Shown here piece by piece: positions 52,114 to 61,144 of a stretch of DNA of 64,000 bases; position 1 is the first letter of the stretch, and each line of letters begins with the position of its first letter. Under the pieces are notes generated by a model. The model made no database searches, was not told where the DNA came from, and worked only from the letters and a program-made list of their open reading frames with translations. This stretch comes from Pseudobdellovibrionaceae bacterium (GTDB lineage: Bacteria > Bdellovibrionota > Bdellovibrionia > Bdellovibrionales > UBA1609): contig CANEZP010000012.1 of the NCBI GenBank assembly GCA_947444305.1, positions 1 to 64,000 of the forward strand. The letters run 5' to 3'. The position numbers and the translations under genes are program-made.

Positions 52114-53849
52114 AACCGAGCCTCCATTTGCATCTCGTTCAACACCTGATAGGTCGGCGAGGTTCGTACCAGTTCTTCGTGCCGGCCAAGTGCCTCGACC
52201 TTCCCGTGCTTCAACACCAAGATGAGATCGGCCCGGCGGACGCTCGCGAGACGATGCGAGACGATGATCGAAGTTGTCTTACGCAATTCATCCCGAAGAT
52301 GCGATAAGATGATCTTCTCGGTTTTTGCGTCGACCGCGCTTAAGGAATCATCGAGGATCACCAAAGGGGACCGCCGGATCATCGCGCGGGCTAACGTCAT
52401 CCGTTGTTTTTGCCCGCCCGAAAGATTCACCCCGCGCTCACCGACGAGCGCTTCGTAACCGCCCGGCCAGCCTTTGATTTCTTCATCGAGCCGCACGTGT
52501 GCCGCCGCGGCTTCGACGTCTTCAACGTCCCAGCTCTCTAGGCCGAGCGCCAAATTTTCCGAAACCATGCGCGAGAAAAGAAAGGCGTCTTGCGGCACGA
52601 CGCCGATGATATTCCTCAACGACGCGAGTTTGATTTTTTCTACGGGGTAACCATTGACGAAGATCGTGCCGGGCGTGACGCGATATTGCCGGGTCAGTAA
52701 CTCGATAAGCGTCGACTTGCCGGCGCCGGTCATTCCGACGATGCCCAAGCATTGTCCGCGTTCAAGTTTGAAGGACACATCGCTCAAAGCCGGGGAAGTT
52801 GCGCCGGGGTAGGTGAACGAGAGTCCGCGCACCTCGATCGATTGAATCTCGCTGATTTCGATGTCTCCTTCGTCGGGAACGTCGGGCGCGTATTCGAGCA
52901 CCTCACGAATTCTAACGAATGCGGCCGAACCTTCTTGCATGTGCCCGAACGCGATCCCGATCGCGGACATCGGCCAGATCATGCGCTGAATATATTGGTA
53001 GAACGCAAAGAACTGGCCGAGCGTAACGTCGCCCGCGATCACGTTCTGCGTGCCGAGCAACAAAAGAATCACGCTGCCCAAGGCTACCGGCAGCTCGAGC
53101 GACGGACCGAAGAACGCATCCCACCACGCCACTTTATCGCACGCCTGCCGGAAGCTCTCGCTTTGAATATTGAACTGCGCCGTTTGATTTTGTTCCTGCG
53201 CAAAACTTTTTATGACGCGAATTCCGCTTACGATTTCCTGCGCCGAGCCGGAGACGTCCGCGAATTTCGATTGGCGAGCGTGGTAGTTAATATGTAACCG
53301 GTCGAGAATTGCTTTTACCCCGAACGGCACTAACGGCATCAAAGCCAAAGTTTGCCAAGTCCACGTCGGTGAAATGAAAAGCATTTGCGGCAAAATCAGC
53401 GCGATAAGGAAAATACCGTCCAGCATGATGAGCAGACCCGGCCCGATGCCCATGCGAAACGAGTTCACGTCGTTTGAAATCAGCGTGATGAGCTGACCGA
53501 TTTTTCGCGGGCGGAAAAAGCCGGGCCCGAGTCCCACCATGGCGTCGTACAAGCGATTGCGCAAATCTTCGGCCACGGTGTGATGAAAGCGCGCCCATAC
53601 GATGCGCCACATGTAACGAAATCCGGAAAGGAATAAGATTACCGCGAATAGCCAGCCGACCATTCCCCCGACTTCGCGTAAAGGTGCACCGGCGGTAATC
53701 TTGTCGATGGTCATGCCCTGCAAAAACGGCACGAGCGAATCCATCAGGTTAGTTAAGAACAACCACGCCGAACCCAGCGCAACGGTGCCTTTATGTTTCT
53801 TGATGTAAAACCAAGACGGACTTTTAAGAAGTTCGGAGCGGTCATCCAC
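52110..53849 (-). CDS. ABC exporter half, degenerate-site partner (MdlA-like)
   Basis: A 579-residue type IV ABC exporter half. The TM region starts at LGSAWLFLTNLMDSLVPFLQG. Walker A GMTGAGKST, signature LSGGQKQRM (canonical), Walker B LVILDDSLSAVD, where Asp replaces the catalytic Glu, and switch H in VSHRLAS. The Asp and the partner's LSAGE fall in the same composite site, so that site should bind but not efficiently hydrolyse ATP, as in asymmetric exporters. First gene of the pair; 13 bp after the stop of the secreted gene at 53863. Confidence 0.9.
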   Translation of the reverse strand: MDDRSELLKSPSWFYIKKHKGTVALGSAWLFLTNLMDSLVPFLQGMTIDKITAGAPLREVGGMVGWLFAVILFLSGFRYMWRIVWARFHHTVAEDLRNRLYDAMVGLGPGFFRPRKIGQLITLISNDVNSFRMGIGPGLLIMLDGIFLIALILPQMLFISPTWTWQTLALMPLVPFGVKAILDRLHINYHARQSKFADVSGSAQEIVSGIRVIKSFAQEQNQTAQFNIQSESFRQACDKVAWWDAFFGPSLELPVALGSVILLLLGTQNVIAGDVTLGQFFAFYQYIQRMIWPMSAIGIAFGHMQEGSAAFVRIREVLEYAPDVPDEGDIEISEIQSIEVRGLSFTYPGATSPALSDVSFKLERGQCLGIVGMTGAGKSTLIELLTRQYRVTPGTIFVNGYPVEKIKLASLRNIIGVVPQDAFLFSRMVSENLALGLESWDVEDVEAAAAHVRLDEEIKGWPGGYEALVGERGVNLSGGQKQRMTLARAMIRRSPLVILDDSLSAVDAKTEKIILSHLRDELRKTTSIIVSHRLASVRRADLILVLKHGKVEALGRHEELVRTSPTYQVLNEMQMEARL

Positions 53850-53862
53850 GTCGGCGCTCCGC

Positions 53863-54417
53863 TTAGCGGTAATTGATTTCGAGGGCCCGCATCAAGGGTG
53901 CCGCGTTGACCGGCGCGGCGTATTCCGCCCTTACCGTAAAGCGCCCGTCGGCCGTTGCGTAGATACTTTCGCTTCCCGCCGCGATCACAAAGAGCGGTGC
54001 GATCGTCGCGAGCTCCGCCGGTTGGTCGACGCTCAAGCGAGCCGTTAAGGTTTCTTTGTCGATCGAAGAGTTCGCGGCCGCGTGAATGATGACCGTGCAG
54101 GTGCCGTTGCCGTCGATGAACGCCGACATCACGCAGACGACGGAAAATGCGCGCACATTGTTTGAGTTATTAAATTCCAACCGCTTCGTGCGTTTACCGC
54201 TGATGATTTCTTCCGGCACGTTAACGGCCGCGTAAAGTTTCGCGGCATCCGTATCCCCCGACATCATGGACATCAACAAGACCGTCGCCTTCGAACCGTC
54301 GGCCGCAAAAATCGCCTGGGTGCTCGCGAAAGCGGGGGCGGTGAGGGTAGAAAGAGTGGTGAGGAGCAGCGATACGAATAAAGGCGGGACTTTTTGAATA
54401 TCGGCGAGAGCTTTCAT
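53863..54417 (-). CDS. secreted protein, unknown function
   Basis: A 184-residue protein with a signal segment (VPPLFVSLLLTTLSTLTAPAFA) preceded by ten hydrophilic residues. The mature part is strand-rich with two Cys (SVVCVMSAFIDGNGTCTVII). It lies 13 bp upstream of the ABC exporter pair on the same strand and may be co-transcribed with it, so an exporter accessory role is possible. No family recognised. Confidence 0.65.
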   Translation of the reverse strand: MKALADIQKVPPLFVSLLLTTLSTLTAPAFASTQAIFAADGSKATVLLMSMMSGDTDAAKLYAAVNVPEEIISGKRTKRLEFNNSNNVRAFSVVCVMSAFIDGNGTCTVIIHAAANSSIDKETLTARLSVDQPAELATIAPLFVIAAGSESIYATADGRFTVRAEYAAPVNAAPLMRALEINYR

Positions 54418-54458
54418 AACGAGAAGCCTATCTTACGCTATTCCTGCGCGCAACACGC

Positions 54459-55106
54459 TCACGCGGCGCTTCGCCAGCCCTGCCGCGCTAGCCATGATTG
54501 CGGCGCGCTCAGGTGATCGGGCAAAGGATCAGAGCGTCCCTCGGCCAACCACCGGCTCGCCCGCACGCCGATCAGCTCGTACCAACGCTTGAAGAAACGC
54601 GCCGATGAATAATCATCGTATTCGGCCTGCAATTTGTTGTGTTTCGATTCATTTAACATCACGTAAGCCAGCGTGTGCCGCATTTGCCGCCCGGAGTGAA
54701 TCACCTTAACGTGGTAGCGCCCCCCAAAAACTTTGCCTTTACCGCCCAATTTTTTACGAATCATCTTTCCAAAGCGCGCCGCGAAACTATTCATGCCTCG
54801 CGCGAGGGCCTCGTTGTCCCGGCACTCGGCCACGAGATGTAAATGATTTCCTAATAAAGAATAATGAAGCGCACGCAAGCCCTTCTGCTTAGCCAATCCC
54901 AAACTTTGCTGAAACTCCTCAAGCAAACGCGGGGAGCGCAGGCCTTTTAAGCCTCTCTGCAAACGCATGGTGATGTGCACGGGCTTCCGCTCATTCATCA
55001 CGGGCCTTGCGCCGTGGTTGACCGTGCCCGATTTATTCTTACGGCCGGCGCCTTTTCTTTTCCCGCCCCAGCCTTTTATTTTTTTGAATTCTAGCTGCTT
55101 TTTCAT
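54459..55106 (-). CDS. REP-associated tyrosine transposase (IS200-like), third copy
   Basis: A 215-residue Y1 transposase, paralogous end to end with 15060-15692: both start K-Q-L-E-F-K-K-x-K-G-W-G-G-K-R and end S-W-L-A-R-x-G-W-R. The ATG at 55106 is used; a frame reaching 55280 would translate the upstream hairpin. HUH site G-N-H-L-H-L-V-A-E, glycine motif G-G-R-Y-H and helix ALAYVMLNESKH with a candidate nucleophile Tyr. A CGGA-loop hairpin lies ~99 bp upstream. Likely single-copy and domesticated. Confidence 0.85.
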   Translation of the reverse strand: MKKQLEFKKIKGWGGKRKGAGRKNKSGTVNHGARPVMNERKPVHITMRLQRGLKGLRSPRLLEEFQQSLGLAKQKGLRALHYSLLGNHLHLVAECRDNEALARGMNSFAARFGKMIRKKLGGKGKVFGGRYHVKVIHSGRQMRHTLAYVMLNESKHNKLQAEYDDYSSARFFKRWYELIGVRASRWLAEGRSDPLPDHLSAPQSWLARQGWRSAA

Positions 55107-55204
55107 GCGTGATCGGAACGTACGATTGATGAGGTGCCGAATCAAGTGGATTTTATTGGCGGATTGGTTTGGCTCGTCGGATCTTCCGTCCTTGAGAGGG
55201 CCTT

Positions 55205-55230
55205 TCTGCCCGCCGTCCGCGGCGGGCAGA
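55205..55230. repeat. REP-like hairpin upstream of RAYT gene
   Basis: A perfect 26-bp hairpin; on the minus strand TCTGCCCGCCG, loop CGGA, CGGCGGGCAGA. It has the same stem length, loop and CGCCG stem top as 14666-14691 and the same orientation relative to its RAYT gene, with paired substitutions in the lower stem. Confidence 0.7.
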
Positions 55231-55280
55231 TCGAGATATTTAGGAGGATTTTTGTTTGGGAGGGAAGGGGAGGAGCGCAC

Positions 55281-55309
55281 AAAAAAAGGCCGGCTTTTTA
55301 TGGCCGGCC
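55281..55309 (-). terminator. intrinsic terminator of the subtilase gene
   Basis: On the minus strand GGCCGGC, loop CATAAAAA, GCCGGCC is followed directly by seven T. It lies about 40 bp after the subtilase stop and is oriented to end that transcript before the RAYT hairpin and gene. Confidence 0.85.
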
Positions 55310-55350
55310 CTCTTAAAGAAGAGAAACTTTATTTGGAGAAAACTTTTGGA

Positions 55351-56826
55351 CTAGTAGCGCATTAGATCGGTGACGTTCAGCTGACCGCCCGAGACGGTTT
55401 TGCCGCTTAGGATCGGGGTTTTCTTTACGCTCACCAATAATGCGTTCTTAACTGCGCGCCAGTCCTTTTCGGGGTGCGCGCTGATGTACAAAGCGGCCGC
55501 GCCCGCAACGTGCGGAGTGGCCATCGAAGTTCCGTCCCAAGTCGCGGTCATCAAACCGGGAATGTCGATCACGGTGTCGCTGTATTTTTCGCTTTGCGTG
55601 ACCGTGCTAAACACTTTTACTCCGGGAGCGCCGAGGTCGACCGAGCGCGCGCCCCAGTTCGAGAAAGTGCCGAGCTCGCCGGCTTCGTTAATGGCGGCTA
55701 CGCTCACGATGATGTCGTTGGTGTAGGTCGCGGGGAATGCGGGTTTCGCGTTGGTGTCGTTGTCGTAACCTTTGCCGGCCGAGTCGCCGTTACCGGCGGC
55801 CGCCACGAACAAGACTCCGCGCTGTTCGCAGTAGGCGATCGCGTCTTGTAAAGCTTGTGATTCGGCGCCGCCGTCATCACCGACCGAGCCCCACGAGTTC
55901 GACAAAACTTTTGCGCCGTTGTCGACGCCGTACTTGATCGCTTTGATCGCGTCGGCCGTCGTGCCTTGGCCTTTTTCGGTAATGAAACGTAAACCCATGA
56001 TGCGGACGTTCGGCGCAACGCCGGCGACGCCTTTCCCGTTTTCGCCGCGTGCGGCAACGTTGCCCGCGCAGTGCGTGCCGTGACCGGGATTGCCGCCGCT
56101 CAACAGCATGTCCATCATCGAGGCCGTGAGATCATAAGGTTTGTTATCGTTGTTCGGGAAATCCCAGCCGACGATGTCATCGATGTAACCGTTATTGTCG
56201 TCATCGACGCCGTTCGAATTTTTGTCGCGGCCTTGCGCATCGGTCCCGGTCTCGCCCGGATTGCGCCACATGTTGTCGACGAGATCCTCGTGCGTGTAAT
56301 CAACGCCCGTATCGATCACGCCTACGATGACTTCGGGACGACCCTTCGTAGTGCCCCAGGCGGTTTGCACGCCGATCTGGTTCATGCCCCATTGTTTGCT
56401 GAACATCGGATCGGCGCCCGAGCCGCCGCTGCCGGCGGAAGGAATCGCGGGATTGTCGGTCGTCGGCGCATCGCCCAAAGCGCCGGCCTCACCGAGACGT
56501 TTAATCTCGGCACGCACGCGGGGGCTGGTGACTTTGAAGTTTTCGAGAAGTCCGAGCTTCGCATTGCGTTCGACTCTCAATACGCCGGGCATATTTAAGA
56601 TCGTCGCCATCGGGAAAGCGGAATTGTTCGCGGGCAACCGAACACGTGTCCAACCATTCACGCCAAGATTTTCGATTTTGGTTCCCGCGGGCAGACGTGT
56701 TTGTAGCGACATGACGTTCGCGTTCAAAGCTTGCGGTGCCATTTTTACGAGCATATCTCGTGGTGCTTCGGCGGAAAAAACTTGGTTCGTAAAGATCGCG
56801 ACGGCGATGATGAGAATCCGTTTCAT
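55351..56826 (-). CDS. secreted subtilisin-like serine protease
   Basis: A 491-residue exported protease. Signal peptide MKRILIIAVAIFTNQVFSA; an I9-like prodomain (~20-105) then the S8 domain with Asp172 (VIDTGVDYTHEDL), His249 (NPGHGTHCAG) and Ser434 (WDGTSMATPHVAGAA). A Ca-binding-type insert rich in Asp/Asn (GRDKNSNGVDDDNNGYIDDIVG) follows the Asp motif. The oxyanion Asn is in VAAAGNGDS. A good terminator follows the stop. The prodomain and intact triad indicate an active secreted protease; target unknown. Confidence 0.93.
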   Translation of the reverse strand: MKRILIIAVAIFTNQVFSAEAPRDMLVKMAPQALNANVMSLQTRLPAGTKIENLGVNGWTRVRLPANNSAFPMATILNMPGVLRVERNAKLGLLENFKVTSPRVRAEIKRLGEAGALGDAPTTDNPAIPSAGSGGSGADPMFSKQWGMNQIGVQTAWGTTKGRPEVIVGVIDTGVDYTHEDLVDNMWRNPGETGTDAQGRDKNSNGVDDDNNGYIDDIVGWDFPNNDNKPYDLTASMMDMLLSGGNPGHGTHCAGNVAARGENGKGVAGVAPNVRIMGLRFITEKGQGTTADAIKAIKYGVDNGAKVLSNSWGSVGDDGGAESQALQDAIAYCEQRGVLFVAAAGNGDSAGKGYDNDTNAKPAFPATYTNDIIVSVAAINEAGELGTFSNWGARSVDLGAPGVKVFSTVTQSEKYSDTVIDIPGLMTATWDGTSMATPHVAGAAALYISAHPEKDWRAVKNALLVSVKKTPILSGKTVSGGQLNVTDLMRY

Positions 56827-57125
56827 ATAACCCCTCCCTTGGTGGTTCAGAATAGGGAGGAGGCGCGGCTATCCTTAGCCGAGGTGGTCCCATCCCTTGG
56901 AACGTTCAAAAAAAGCTTAGTCCCGTTAAGTCCAGTTTCAATTTGAAACCAGACCTTGGTTTGAAAACTGGACTTTCTTTGTCGCGAGGCACCATCACCG
57001 CGTGCAGCTAAAACGCTTCTCGCTTGCATTTAACTCTGCTAACTTCTGGGTGTTTGAAAACCTATTGAGAATATATCTCGGGTCATAAGCTTATGACCCT
57101 TCCATATAAAGTAAGGAGCTGCATC
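56827..57125. promoter_or_regulatory. divergent gap between subtilase and nuo operon, with long inverted repeat
   Basis: A 299-bp gap holding promoters for both directions. At 56928-56975 lies an inverted repeat: AAGTCCAGTTTCAA and TTGAAAACTGGACTT, identical but for one extra A, around an 18-bp centre. It could be an operator or an RNA hairpin in the subtilase or nuo leader. A small palindrome GAGAATATATCTC lies near 57068. I cannot name a promoter with confidence. Confidence 0.5.
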
Positions 57126-57683
57126 TTGGCGGAAGCAGTGGTCCACAATCCGGGCCAAACATTAAGAACGAGCGATCGCGAACTGGTCGAAGACACCCGA
57201 ACGTTTGCCTTCACGACACAACTCCAAAAAATCGTCGCGTGGGGCCGCAAAAATTCTCTCTGGCCCATGCCCTACGGAACCGCGTGCTGCGGAATCGAAA
57301 TGATGTCCGTCATGGGACCGCGTTACGATCTCGCGCGTTTCGGCGCCGAAGTCGTGCGCTTCTCTCCGCGGCAAGCCGATCTCATGATCGTCGCGGGCAC
57401 GATTACCGAAAAAATGGCGCCGGTCATCTTGCGCATTTATCAGCAGATGCTCGAACCGAAGTACGTGATCGCGATGGGCGCTTGCGCGAGCAGCGGCGGT
57501 TTCTATCGCGCGTACCACGTTCTTCAAGGTGTGGATAAAGTCATTCCGGTCGACGTTTACGTTCCCGGTTGCCCGCCCACTCCCGAAGCGGTGCTGGACG
57601 GCGTAATGACGATTCAAAAAATGATCGCGGATCTCGCGCCACGCCCGTGGAAAGATCAGTGGAACCCCGGAGTTTTTCGATGA
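57126..57683 (+). CDS. nuoB: NADH-quinone oxidoreductase subunit B
   Basis: About 185 residues. I choose TTG at 57126 because AAGGAG lies seven bases upstream; an in-frame ATG at 57093 has no ribosome site. NuoB carries cluster N2, the last electron carrier before quinone: ligands in [21 protein letters not shown] and [10 protein letters not shown] are present. First gene of the nuo run; no nuoA lies upstream. Its stop overlaps nuoCD as ATGA. Confidence 0.92.
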   Translation: MAEAVVHNPGQTLRTSDRELVEDTRTFAFTTQLQKIVAWGRKNSLWPMPYGTACCGIEMMSVMGPRYDLARFGAEVVRFSPRQADLMIVAGTITEKMAPVILRIYQQMLEPKYVIAMGACASSGGFYRAYHVLQGVDKVIPVDVYVPGCPPTPEAVLDGVMTIQKMIADLAPRPWKDQWNPGVFR

Positions 57684-59377
57684 ACGCACAAACGACCAAA
57701 GACATCACCGAAGCTCTGCGCGCCGATCTCGCGATCAAATTCCCGAGCGTCAAATTCACTTTCGAATTCAATTACGGCGGCAACGTCGTCACGATGCCGA
57801 AGGAATATGTTTTCCTCACGCTCAAGCACCTTAAAGACACCGGCCGCTTTGATTTCTTGATGTGCGTAACCGCGGTCGATTACCCGAATCGCGCAAAACG
57901 CTTCGACGTCGTTTACGAACTTTTCAGCACCCGCACTTTCGAGCGCGCGCGTTTCAAAACACAAGTCGGTGAGGGCGAAGATGTTCCCACCATCATTCAC
58001 TTGTGGCGCGGGGCCGATTGGTTGGAGCGTGAAACTTGGGACATGTACGGCATCAAGTTCGCCGGTCACCCGAACTTACGCCGCTTGCTCGTGCACCACG
58101 AATTCGTCGGTTTTCCGTTGCGCAAAGATTATCCCGCCGACGGTCAACAGCACTGCAAAACTTCGCTGCCGATTCACTTCGATAACGATCCCGCTTATGT
58201 CGAAGATCCGAATAAAGATTTAACCCCGCTCAACATCGGCCCGTCGCATCCCGCGACGCACGGAACTTTGCGTGTCATGGTTCAGCTCGACGGGGAGAAA
58301 ATTCATCGCGCCGGCGTGGAGATGGGTTACCTCCATCGTTGCTTCGAAAAGATGGCCGAGACTCACCCGTACAACCAGGTGATTCCGTACACCGATCGAT
58401 TGAACTACTGTTCGGCACCCATGAACAACATCGGCTACTGCAAAGCGGTCGAGAAATTGCTCGGCGTCGAAATTCCTCCCAAGGCCATCGCGATTCGCGT
58501 GATTTTGAACGAGCTTTCGCGCGTAATCGATCACATCATTTGCGTGGCCGCCAACGCGCTGGATTTAGGTGCGTTGACTCCGTTCTTCCACTTGTTCACG
58601 TATCGCGAAAAGGTTTATACCTTATTCGAAAAACTTTGCGGTGCACGTTTGACCGTCTCGCTGACCCGGGTCGGCGGCATGGCCAACGATCCCCCCGAAG
58701 GCTGGTACAAAGAAGTCCTCCAATTCGTAAAAGAAATGCGCGTCGGCGTCGACGAGCTGGACAAGCTTCTGACCGAGAACAAAATCTGGATCAAGCGTAC
58801 GCGCGACGTCGGTAAGATGTCGGGCCAAGAAGCGATCGAATGGGGCTACACCGGTCCATGTCTCCGCGCCGCCGGCGTCGGGCTCGATTTGCGCAAGGCC
58901 GAGCCTTACTACGGCTACGATCAACTCGACTTCGACGTTCCCGTCGGCACTAGCGGCGACGTTTACGATCGCTACTTGGTACGCGTTGCCGAAATGCGCG
59001 AGTCTTTGAAGATCGTTGAGCAAGTCGCTAAAAATATTCCGTCGGGCGATTTCACGATCCGCGATAAGAACATCGTACTTCCGGACAAAAAAGAAGTTTA
59101 CGGCAACATCGAAGGCTTGATGAATCACTTCATGCTCGTGATCAAAGGTTTGCGCCCGCCCGCGGGTGAAATCTACGATTACACCGAAGCCGCCAACGGT
59201 GAACTCGGCTTCTACTTGGTCAGCGACAACAGCGCCAAGCCGTACCGTTTAAAGTGCCGCGCGCCCAGCTTCTCTATATATCAGTCGCTGCCCCGCCAAA
59301 TTACGGGCGGAATGGTCGCCGATGTTATCTCGATCTTGGGTAGCCAAAACGTCATTGCCGGTGAATTGGAGCGATAA
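57680..59377 (+). CDS. nuoCD: fused NADH-quinone oxidoreductase subunits C and D
   Basis: A 565-residue fusion. NuoC (~1-165) shows F-D-x-V-Y-E-L and [26 protein letters not shown]; NuoD (~190-565) shows [53 protein letters not shown] and the end [26 protein letters not shown]. NuoD lines the quinone pocket together with NuoB. The fusion is known from enterobacteria and others. The ATG at 57680 overlaps nuoB by four bases. Confidence 0.95.
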   Translation: MNAQTTKDITEALRADLAIKFPSVKFTFEFNYGGNVVTMPKEYVFLTLKHLKDTGRFDFLMCVTAVDYPNRAKRFDVVYELFSTRTFERARFKTQVGEGEDVPTIIHLWRGADWLERETWDMYGIKFAGHPNLRRLLVHHEFVGFPLRKDYPADGQQHCKTSLPIHFDNDPAYVEDPNKDLTPLNIGPSHPATHGTLRVMVQLDGEKIHRAGVEMGYLHRCFEKMAETHPYNQVIPYTDRLNYCSAPMNNIGYCKAVEKLLGVEIPPKAIAIRVILNELSRVIDHIICVAANALDLGALTPFFHLFTYREKVYTLFEKLCGARLTVSLTRVGGMANDPPEGWYKEVLQFVKEMRVGVDELDKLLTENKIWIKRTRDVGKMSGQEAIEWGYTGPCLRAAGVGLDLRKAEPYYGYDQLDFDVPVGTSGDVYDRYLVRVAEMRESLKIVEQVAKNIPSGDFTIRDKNIVLPDKKEVYGNIEGLMNHFMLVIKGLRPPAGEIYDYTEAANGELGFYLVSDNSAKPYRLKCRAPSFSIYQSLPRQITGGMVADVISILGSQNVIAGELER

Positions 59378-59378
59378 A

Positions 59379-59864
59379 ATGGCCTCAACTTTTAGCATGT
59401 CCGCCGAGGGCTTAGCCTTCATCAAAAAAGAACTGACCCGCTACGAGACTCCGTATTCGGCGATCATACCTTCGTTGTTTCGCGTGCAAGCCGAACACGG
59501 TTGGGTGCCGCCCGAAGCGGTCGTTCTGCTCGGTAAAACTTTGAACTTGCCCGAAGCGCACATCAACGAAGTTCTGTACTTCTACACGATGTTCAACACG
59601 AAGCCGGTCGGTAAATTCCACATCCAAGTGTGCACGAACATCTCGTGCGCGATGAACGGTGGCCGTGAACTTACGCAAGCTTTGTGCAAACACTACGGCG
59701 TCGAAGTCGGTCAAACCAGCGCCGACGGTAAAGTGACCATAAATAAGGTGGAGTGCTTGGGAAGTTGCGATACGGCGCCCATGATGCAAGTTAACGCCGA
59801 CAGTTACCTCGAGAACCTCACGCCCGAAAGCGCAATTAAAAAACTGAAAGAGATGGGCGCATAA
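59379..59864 (+). CDS. nuoE: NADH-quinone oxidoreductase subunit E
   Basis: A 161-residue thioredoxin-fold protein carrying the [2Fe-2S] cluster N1a beside NuoF. Ligands are in QVCTNISCAMNG (C-x4-C) and VECLGSCDTAPM (C-x3-C). The ATG at 59379 lies one base after the nuoCD stop. N-terminal helical bundle (YSAIIPSLFRVQAEHGWV) as usual. Confidence 0.95.
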   Translation: MASTFSMSAEGLAFIKKELTRYETPYSAIIPSLFRVQAEHGWVPPEAVVLLGKTLNLPEAHINEVLYFYTMFNTKPVGKFHIQVCTNISCAMNGGRELTQALCKHYGVEVGQTSADGKVTINKVECLGSCDTAPMMQVNADSYLENLTPESAIKKLKEMGA

Positions 59865-59866
59865 TC

Positions 59867-61144
59867 ATGCAAGTCAAATTGCTCAGTGAACATTACGACA
59901 AGCCCGAATTCCAAACGCTCGGCGGTTACGAAAGACACGGCGGTTACGTCGTGCTCGCAAAAGCCCTGAAAATGGATCCGAACGCGATCATCGAAGAAGT
60001 CAAAGCTTCCGGCCTGCGTGGCCGCGGTGGTGCCGGTTTCCCGACGGGAACCAAGTGGTCGTTCTTGCCCAAAAACGGTGAGCCCCGCTACTTGCTGTGC
60101 AACGCCGACGAAGGCGAGCCCGGCACGTTCAAAGACCGCGTCATGATGGAGAAAGCTCCGCACCAGTTGATCGAAGGCATGATCATGTCTTCGTTCGCGA
60201 TCGGCTGCAAAAAGTCTTACATCTACATTCGCGGTGAATACACCGACTCGCTTCGCATCGTGGGCAAAGCGATCCAAGAAGCCTACAAAGCGGGTTACCT
60301 CGGCAAAAACATTTTAGGTTCAGGCTTCGATCACGATATGGACGTCTACTCCGGCGCGGGTGCTTACATCTGCGGTGAAGAGACGGGCATGATCTCGTCC
60401 CTCGAAGGTCTTAAAGGCCAGCCGAAGTTGAAGCCGCCGTTCCCGGCCGTGCAAGGTTACCTACGTAAGCCCACGATCGTGAACAACGTCGAAACTCTCG
60501 CCGCGGTTAAATACATCATCCGCGACGGCGCGGCCTCGTACCGCAAACACGGCACCGAGAAATCGGCCGGCACCAAATTGTTTTCGGTCAGCGGCAACGT
60601 TCAGCGTCCCGGCACGTACGAAGTACCGCTCGGTCTTCCGCTTAAAGTTTTGATCAACGACATTTGCGGCGGGCTTAAACCCGGTCGTAAGTTGAAAGCG
60701 GTTATTCCCGGTGGATCCAGCGCGCCGATTCTCACGGCCGACGAAGCCAACAAAGTGACGATGGATTACGAAGCGCTCGCGCAAATGGGCTCGATGCTCG
60801 GTTCGGGCGCGGTCATCGTGATCGACGACTCGAACTGCATGGTCGACATGCTTTCGACGATCATGCACTTCTACCATCACGAATCTTGCGGGCAGTGCAC
60901 GCCCTGCCGCGAGGGTACGGGCTGGCTTAACAAGATCACGCACCGGATTGCACACGGGCATGGTGAGTCCAAAGACATCGAATTAATCAAAAAAGTTTCC
61001 GAACAAATGATGGGTAAAACGATCTGCGCGCTATCCGACGCCGCCGCCATGCCCGCCATCTCGTTCGTCACAAAATTCCGTGACGAATTCGAAACGTACA
61101 TCAAAAAAGGCCAACTCGGAGCTGGGGGAGCGGCGCATGCCTAA
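59867..61144 (+). CDS. nuoF: NADH-quinone oxidoreductase subunit F
   Basis: A 425-residue NADH- and FMN-binding subunit. NADH/FMN motifs GLRGRGGAGFPTGTKW (near 48-64) and CNADEGEPGTFKDR, SLBB domain, and the [4Fe-4S] N3 ligands ESCGQCTPCREGTGW plus a later Cys in K-T-I-C-A-L. Full length. nuoG begins within its last codons. Confidence 0.96.
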   Translation: MQVKLLSEHYDKPEFQTLGGYERHGGYVVLAKALKMDPNAIIEEVKASGLRGRGGAGFPTGTKWSFLPKNGEPRYLLCNADEGEPGTFKDRVMMEKAPHQLIEGMIMSSFAIGCKKSYIYIRGEYTDSLRIVGKAIQEAYKAGYLGKNILGSGFDHDMDVYSGAGAYICGEETGMISSLEGLKGQPKLKPPFPAVQGYLRKPTIVNNVETLAAVKYIIRDGAASYRKHGTEKSAGTKLFSVSGNVQRPGTYEVPLGLPLKVLINDICGGLKPGRKLKAVIPGGSSAPILTADEANKVTMDYEALAQMGSMLGSGAVIVIDDSNCMVDMLSTIMHFYHHESCGQCTPCREGTGWLNKITHRIAHGHGESKDIELIKKVSEQMMGKTICALSDAAAMPAISFVTKFRDEFETYIKKGQLGAGGAAHA

